A DNA stretch of 8,736 bases, from positions 1-8,736 of the forward strand of contig DXCY01000250.1 in assembly GCA_019115725.1 (NCBI GenBank). The letters are read 5' to 3'. A program made the position numbers and the translations under genes. Position 1 is the stretch's first letter. Every line of letters begins with the position of its first letter. This DNA comes from Candidatus Luteimonas excrementigallinarum (lineage in GTDB: Bacteria; Pseudomonadota; Gammaproteobacteria; Xanthomonadales; Xanthomonadaceae). Of this stretch, positions 5,703 through 8,736 are shown in pieces. The notes below the pieces were generated by a model, which saw only the letters and a program-made list of their open reading frames with translations, did not search any database and had not been told where the DNA came from.

Positions 5703-5708
5703 ATGCTA
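5703..5708 (-). promoter_or_regulatory. Putative -10 element TAGCAT of the amidase (leaderless geometry)
   Basis: On the minus strand TAGCAT is followed by CCCCCC and then the amidase ATG. There is no Shine-Dalgarno. The same hexamer at the same spacing occurs on the plus strand at 5763-5768, so the two divergent starts mirror each other. Confidence 0.45.
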
Positions 5709-5754
5709 GGCGATTTGCGGGGGCAAGCGGCAGCCGGGGGATCGGCCGTGGTGG

Positions 5755-5770
5755 AAATGCTCTAGCATTT
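5755..5770. promoter_or_regulatory. Operator-like palindrome AAATGCT-CT-AGCATTT
   Basis: This 7-bp inverted repeat with a 2-nt centre lies on top of the plus-strand TAGCAT -10 candidate. A dimeric repressor here would block the hydrolase promoter. A degenerate copy (ATGCT-N5-ATTTGCG) occurs at 5703-5719 over the amidase -10. Confidence 0.45.
5763..5768 (+). promoter_or_regulatory. Putative -10 element TAGCAT of the minicistron/hydrolase transcript
   Basis: TAGCAT matches 4 of 6 consensus positions and is followed by TTGCGC and an ATG at 5775, which opens a 10-codon frame before the hydrolase. Transcription would be expected to begin at or next to 5775. No clear -35 is visible. Confidence 0.4.
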
Positions 5771-5774
5771 GCGC

Positions 5775-5807
5775 ATGGACATCCATCTACGGCTTGCGCG
5801 GGCATGA
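5775..5807 (+). CDS. Possible 10-codon leader minicistron before the hydrolase
   Basis: The frame encodes MDIHLRLARA and stops at a TGA that overlaps the hydrolase ATG as ATGA (5804-5807). Its ATG lies 6 nt after the TAGCAT hexamer, so it could be translated from a leaderless mRNA and deliver ribosomes to the hydrolase start, which has no evident Shine-Dalgarno. The frame is too short for codon statistics. It could also be chance, or the original hydrolase N-terminus if one base is miscalled. Confidence 0.3.
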   Translation: MDIHLRLARA

Positions 5808-6334
5808 GCACGCGCGGACACGTCATCCTCTCGCACGGCTTTGAAAGCGGCCCCGGCGCCACCAAGGTGACCGCGCTGGCCGAGGTCTGCGAACGCCTGG
5901 GCTGGACCCACGAGCGGCCCGATTACACCGATCTGGACGCCCGCCGTGAGATCAGCGAGCTCGGCGACGTGCCCAGCCGCCTGCAGCGCCTGCTCAAGTG
6001 CGCCCGGGGCGCCGCCGCGCGCGGCCCGCTGGTGCTGGCCGGCTCCAGCCTGGGGGCGTGGATTTCCGGACGGGTATCGCTGGAGGTGCCGGTGGCCGGG
6101 CTGTTCCTGATGGCACCGCCGGCGCGCCTGAGCCCGGCGCCCGCGCTGGATGCCGCGGAGGTGCCGGTGTCCATCGTCCACGGCTGGGACGATGAACTGA
6201 TCCCGGCCGCCCAGGTCATCGACTGGGCCCGCCCGCGCCGGGCCCGCCTGCTGCTGGTCGATGACACCCACCGGCTGGAGCGCCATGTCGAAGCCTCCGC
6301 CGCGGCCTTCGCCGAACTTCTTTCCACCCTGTAG
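5804..6334 (+). CDS. YqiA/YcfP-family alpha/beta-fold hydrolase
   Basis: The 176-aa product is a small alpha/beta hydrolase of the YqiA/YcfP esterase type. It opens with HVILSHGFESGPGATKV (6-22, oxyanion-hole region). The nucleophile elbow is GSSLG (80-84, Ser82), the acid is probably Asp130 in VHGWDDELIP (125-134), and the general base His156 lies in VDDTHRLERH. The triad is therefore complete, and the length is near the usual size of about 180-190. Members are cytoplasmic esterases with poorly known natural substrates. The ATG at 5804 is preferred because the HGF motif lies close behind it, as in relatives. The upstream in-frame ATG at 5681 would add 41 residues that overlap the divergent amidase promoter and start. 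The gene is 72 bp ahead of rlmL. Confidence 0.85.
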   Translation: MSTRGHVILSHGFESGPGATKVTALAEVCERLGWTHERPDYTDLDARREISELGDVPSRLQRLLKCARGAAARGPLVLAGSSLGAWISGRVSLEVPVAGLFLMAPPARLSPAPALDAAEVPVSIVHGWDDELIPAAQVIDWARPRRARLLLVDDTHRLERHVEASAAAFAELLSTL

Positions 6335-6363
6335 GCCGCGCTCCGCACCTGCTCCCCGTCACC

Positions 6364-6388
6364 GCCGGGCGCCATCGGGCGGCCCGGC
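6364..6388 (+). other. GC-rich hairpin between the hydrolase and rlmL
   Basis: GCCGGGCGCC (6364-6373) pairs with GGCGGCCCGGC (6378-6388) over 10 bp with a single bulged G (6381) and an ATCG tetraloop. No T-tract follows, so it is not a standard intrinsic terminator. It ends 18 bp before the rlmL ATG and overlaps the position expected for that gene's -35 region. Confidence 0.5.
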
Positions 6389-6394
6389 GCCCTG

Positions 6395-6400
6395 TACCCT
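6395..6400 (+). promoter_or_regulatory. Putative -10 element TACCCT of rlmL (leaderless geometry)
   Basis: TACCCT is followed by GTCGCC and the rlmL ATG at 6407; there is no Shine-Dalgarno. It matches only 3 of 6 consensus positions, the weakest of the four similar sites. The call rests mainly on the shared 6-nt spacing. Confidence 0.3.
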
Positions 6401-6406
6401 GTCGCC

Positions 6407-8629
6407 ATGAATTTCTTCGTCTCCTGCGCCAAAGGCCTCGAATACCTGCTTGCCGATGAACTGCTGGCGCTGGGCTGCGAAACAGCCACCGCCACGGTGG
6501 CCGGCGCCAACGCCAGCGGCAGTCTTGCCGACGCCCAGCGCGCCGTGCTGTGGGCGCGCACCGCCAGCCGCGTGCTGTGGCCGCTGGCCGACTGGGACTG
6601 TCCGGACGAGCACGCGCTGTATGCCGGCGCACGCGCGCTGGATTGGCACCGCCACCTCGCGCCGGGCATGACCCTGGCCGTGGATGCGCACGTGTCCGGC
6701 AGCGCCATCACCCACGCCCGCTACGCCGCCCAGCGCACCAAGGACGCCGTGGTCGACGCCATGCGCGAGCGCGATGGCACCCGTCCCGACGTGGATCTGG
6801 CGCAGCCCGACCTGCGCCTGAACCTGGTGGTACGCAAGGGCAGGGCGCAGCTGGCGGTGGATCTGGGAGGTGGCCCGCTGCATCGCCGTGGCTGGCGCCG
6901 GGCCCAGGGCGAAGCGCCGCTGAAGGAGAACCTGGCCGCGGCCGTGCTGCTGCGCGGCGACTGGCCGCAGGTATATGCCAATGGCGGGGCGCTGCTCGAC
7001 CCCATGTGCGGCAGCGGCACCCTGCTGGTTGAAGGCGCGCTGATGGCGGCCGATGTGGCCCCCGGCCTGCAGCGGCTGCATGCCCTGGTCGGCCGTCCCG
7101 GCCAGCCGGCCGTCGGTACCGAGCCCCTGCTGCCCACGCGCTGGCCGGGCTTCGACCGCGCCGTCTTGGAAACGCTGTGGAACGACGCACTGGCCCGCGC
7201 CGAGGCCGGCCGGGCCGCATTGCGCCCTGCCTTCCACGGCAGCGATATCGACCGCCGCGCCATCGACGCGGCCATCAGCAACGCCGCGGCGGCGGGCATG
7301 GCCGATGCCATCAACTTCCGCGTGGCTCCGGTGGAGCGGCTTTCAGAGGCGTTTCCCACCCTGCGCGCCCACCCCGAAGGCCATCCGTCCGTGGGCCAGC
7401 CCGGCGTCGGCCTCGCCGTCTGCAACCCGCCCTACGACGCCCGCCTGGCCGCCGATCCCGCGCTGTATCGCGCGCTGGGTGACGCCCTGGCGTCGGCCGT
7501 GCCCGGCTGGCGCGCCAGCCTGCTGTGCGGCGACGAGGAGCTGGCCTTTGCCACCGGCCTGCGCGCGCGCAAACGTTACCGGGTGTGGAACGGCGCGCTC
7601 GAATGCAGCCTCATCGTCTGCGATGACGTGGCCCCGGTCCGCCGCGAGCCCGCCGCCGCGCGGCCGCTGGGGGAGGGCGCGCAGATGGTGGCCAACCGCC
7701 TGCGCAAGAACCTGCGTGCGCTCAAGGCCTGGCGCGCGCGCGAAGGCATCGGCTGCTTCCGCGTCTACGACGCCGACCTGCCCGAATACGCCGCTGCCAT
7801 CGATGTCTATGCCGAAGCCGATGCGCCCGACCAGCTCTGGTTGCACGTGCAGGAATATGCTGCCCCCGCCAGCATTCCCGAACACACCACGCGGCGCCGG
7901 TTGGGCGACCTGCTGGCCGCCGCCCGCGAGGTGTTCGAGCTTCCGCAGGAGCGCATCGCGGTCAAGACCCGCAGCCGCGGCAAGGGCGGCAGCAAGTACG
8001 GGCGCATGGACGCCCGCGGCGAGCACCTGGTGGTGCGTGAAGGTCCCGCGCGCCTGCGGGTGAACCTGTTCGACTACCTGGATACCGGCCTGTTCCTGGA
8101 TCACCGCCCCCTGCGCGCCCGCATCGGCGCCGAGGCCCGCGGCAAGCGCTTTCTCAACCTGTTCTGCTACACCGGCGTGGCTACCGTACAGGCCGCCCTG
8201 GGCGGCGCGGTGCAGACCACCAGCGTGGACCTGTCCGCCACCTATCTGCAGTGGCTGGCCGACAATCTGGGCGAGAACGGCGTCGGCGGCAGCGCCCACC
8301 GTATGGTGCAGGCCGATGCTCTGGCCTGGCTGGAGGCCGAGCGCGGCGAATACGACCTGGTGTTCTGCGATCCGCCCACGTTCTCCAACTCGGCCCGGGC
8401 CAGCGACTTCGATATCCAGCGCGAGCACGTGCGCCTGCTGCAGGCCGCCGTGGCCAGGCTGGCGCCGGAGGGCGTGCTGTACTTCAGCAACAACTTCCGC
8501 CGCTTCCGCCTTGATGCCGAGGCCGTGGCGGTCTTTGCCCGCTGCGAGGAGATCACCGCGGACACCATCCCGCAGGATTTCTCCCGCAACCCCCGCATCC
8601 ACCGCGCCTGGCGCCTCACCCGGCCCTGA
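6407..8629 (+). CDS. rlmL: Bifunctional 23S rRNA methyltransferase RlmKL (m2G2445 / m7G2069)
   Basis: The 740-aa product is the fused enzyme that methylates G2445 (N2, RlmL half) and G2069 (N7, RlmK half) of 23S rRNA during 50S assembly. An N-terminal THUMP region (about 45-155) precedes the RlmL SAM motif LLDPMCGSGTLLVEGAL (196-212) and the catalytic NPPY at 340-343, as in N2-guanine methyltransferases. A linker near 410-430 leads to the RlmK half, with LFDYLDTGLFLDHRPLR (554-570), SAM motif FLNLFCYTGVATVQAALGG (582-600), acidic SVDLS (606-610) and DPPTFSNS (655-662). Both active sites look intact and the length is that of the fused gammaproteobacterial form. The start lacks a Shine-Dalgarno and has TACCCT 6 nt upstream. 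No intrinsic terminator is visible downstream. Confidence 0.96.
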   Translation: MNFFVSCAKGLEYLLADELLALGCETATATVAGANASGSLADAQRAVLWARTASRVLWPLADWDCPDEHALYAGARALDWHRHLAPGMTLAVDAHVSGSAITHARYAAQRTKDAVVDAMRERDGTRPDVDLAQPDLRLNLVVRKGRAQLAVDLGGGPLHRRGWRRAQGEAPLKENLAAAVLLRGDWPQVYANGGALLDPMCGSGTLLVEGALMAADVAPGLQRLHALVGRPGQPAVGTEPLLPTRWPGFDRAVLETLWNDALARAEAGRAALRPAFHGSDIDRRAIDAAISNAAAAGMADAINFRVAPVERLSEAFPTLRAHPEGHPSVGQPGVGLAVCNPPYDARLAADPALYRALGDALASAVPGWRASLLCGDEELAFATGLRARKRYRVWNGALECSLIVCDDVAPVRREPAAARPLGEGAQMVANRLRKNLRALKAWRAREGIGCFRVYDADLPEYAAAIDVYAEADAPDQLWLHVQEYAAPASIPEHTTRRRLGDLLAAAREVFELPQERIAVKTRSRGKGGSKYGRMDARGEHLVVREGPARLRVNLFDYLDTGLFLDHRPLRARIGAEARGKRFLNLFCYTGVATVQAALGGAVQTTSVDLSATYLQWLADNLGENGVGGSAHRMVQADALAWLEAERGEYDLVFCDPPTFSNSARASDFDIQREHVRLLQAAVARLAPEGVLYFSNNFRRFRLDAEAVAVFARCEEITADTIPQDFSRNPRIHRAWRLTRP

Positions 8630-8660
8630 TCCCCGGCCCGTCCCCATCGTTCTGACGGTT

Positions 8661-8684
8661 GTAGGTCGAGGCTACGCTCCCGAC
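8661..8684 (+). repeat. GTAG-headed REP-like hairpin
   Basis: The tetranucleotide GTAG (8661-8664) is followed by an imperfect stem, GTCGAGG (8665-8671) with TCCCGAC (8678-8684), six of seven positions pairing (one A-C mismatch, one G-T wobble) around a 6-nt loop. This layout matches the GTAG-headed REPs of Stenotrophomonas (SMAG elements), which RAYT transposases mobilise. Only one copy is present in the window and no RAYT gene. The match is from recall of the motif, not from a search. Confidence 0.55.
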
Positions 8685-8736
8685 GCCCGCACCAGCCCGC
8701 ACCAGCCCGCACCAGCCCGCACCAGCCCGCACCAGC
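8685..8736. repeat. 10-bp tandem repeat (GCCCGCACCA), at least 5.2 copies
   Basis: Five perfect copies and two further bases of a 10-bp unit begin one base after the REP-like hairpin and run into the window edge, so the full copy number is unknown. The copies are identical, which suggests recent expansion by slippage. Ten is not a multiple of three, so a coding role is unlikely. It could be a variable-number locus or an assembly artefact at a contig end. Confidence 0.9.

Noticed and set aside
5681..5803. Upstream in-frame ATG for the hydrolase
   Set aside because: It begins inside the divergent amidase gene and would add 41 low-complexity residues ahead of the HGF motif that normally sits near the N-terminus.
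7343..8647. Open frame of 434 codons on the minus strand
   Set aside because: It is entirely antisense to rlmL, shows no motif, and is explained by third-position GC bias.
8685..8736. CRISPR array
   Set aside because: The unit is 10 bp with no spacers between copies; it is a simple tandem repeat.
1..8736. A mobile element, phage remnant, defence system or novel multi-gene system
   Set aside because: I found no integrase, transposase, att-like direct repeats, toxin-antitoxin pair or composition shift. Most genes have recognisable core-cell roles, so I do not claim a new system.
1..8736. tRNA or rRNA genes
   Set aside because: I saw no tRNA-like T-loop/acceptor pattern or rRNA sequence in the intergenic gaps, all of which are shorter than 200 bp.

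Overview
The window is GC-rich chromosomal DNA with dense, mostly housekeeping genes. I read it as a gammaproteobacterium of the Xanthomonadaceae (Lysobacteraceae), most likely Stenotrophomonas or a close relative. The grounds are base composition, the gene set (Bpt-type N-end-rule leucyltransferase, fused RlmKL, TesB, a YqiA-like hydrolase, a 136-aa protein of the kind often labelled 'pathogenicity-like' in this family) and one GTAG-headed REP-like hairpin at the right end. The taxonomic call is inference from recall, not from a search.

Layout. Positions 1-343 (-) hold the 5' part of an SPFH/band-7 membrane protein, cut by the window edge. Its promoter (391-421) carries an AT-rich perfect dyad between the -35 and -10 elements. 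A small unrecognised protein (538-828, +) converges with a 7-bp gap on a lipoprotein of the endonuclease/exonuclease/phosphatase superfamily (836-2065, -). That gene follows bpt (2081-2788, -) by 15 bp, so the two probably form an operon. Divergent from bpt is a secreted protein with four EF-hands (2931-3617, +), which ends at a strong intrinsic terminator. A second minus-strand group reads amidase (5696-5106), then tesB (5002-4118), then a DUF2007-like tail-anchored protein (4121-3711). The last two overlap by ATGA. Divergent from the amidase is a YqiA-like alpha/beta hydrolase (5804-6334, +), followed by rlmL/rlmKL (6407-8629, +). The right end holds a REP-like hairpin and a 10-bp tandem repeat that runs into the window edge.

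Function. The set covers rRNA modification (RlmKL), protein turnover (Bpt), acyl-CoA hydrolysis (TesB), peptidoglycan amide cleavage (amidase) and envelope proteins (SPFH protein, lipoprotein nuclease, periplasmic EF-hand protein). I see no phage, insertion sequence, CRISPR array, toxin-antitoxin pair or defence island, and no clear new multi-gene system.

The most interesting signal is regulatory. Four ATG codons (bpt, amidase, a 10-codon minicistron before the hydrolase, rlmL) have no Shine-Dalgarno sequence and are each preceded by a TANNNT hexamer exactly 6 nt upstream. That is the geometry expected for a -10 element driving a leaderless mRNA. The amidase and hydrolase promoters are near-mirror copies of each other.
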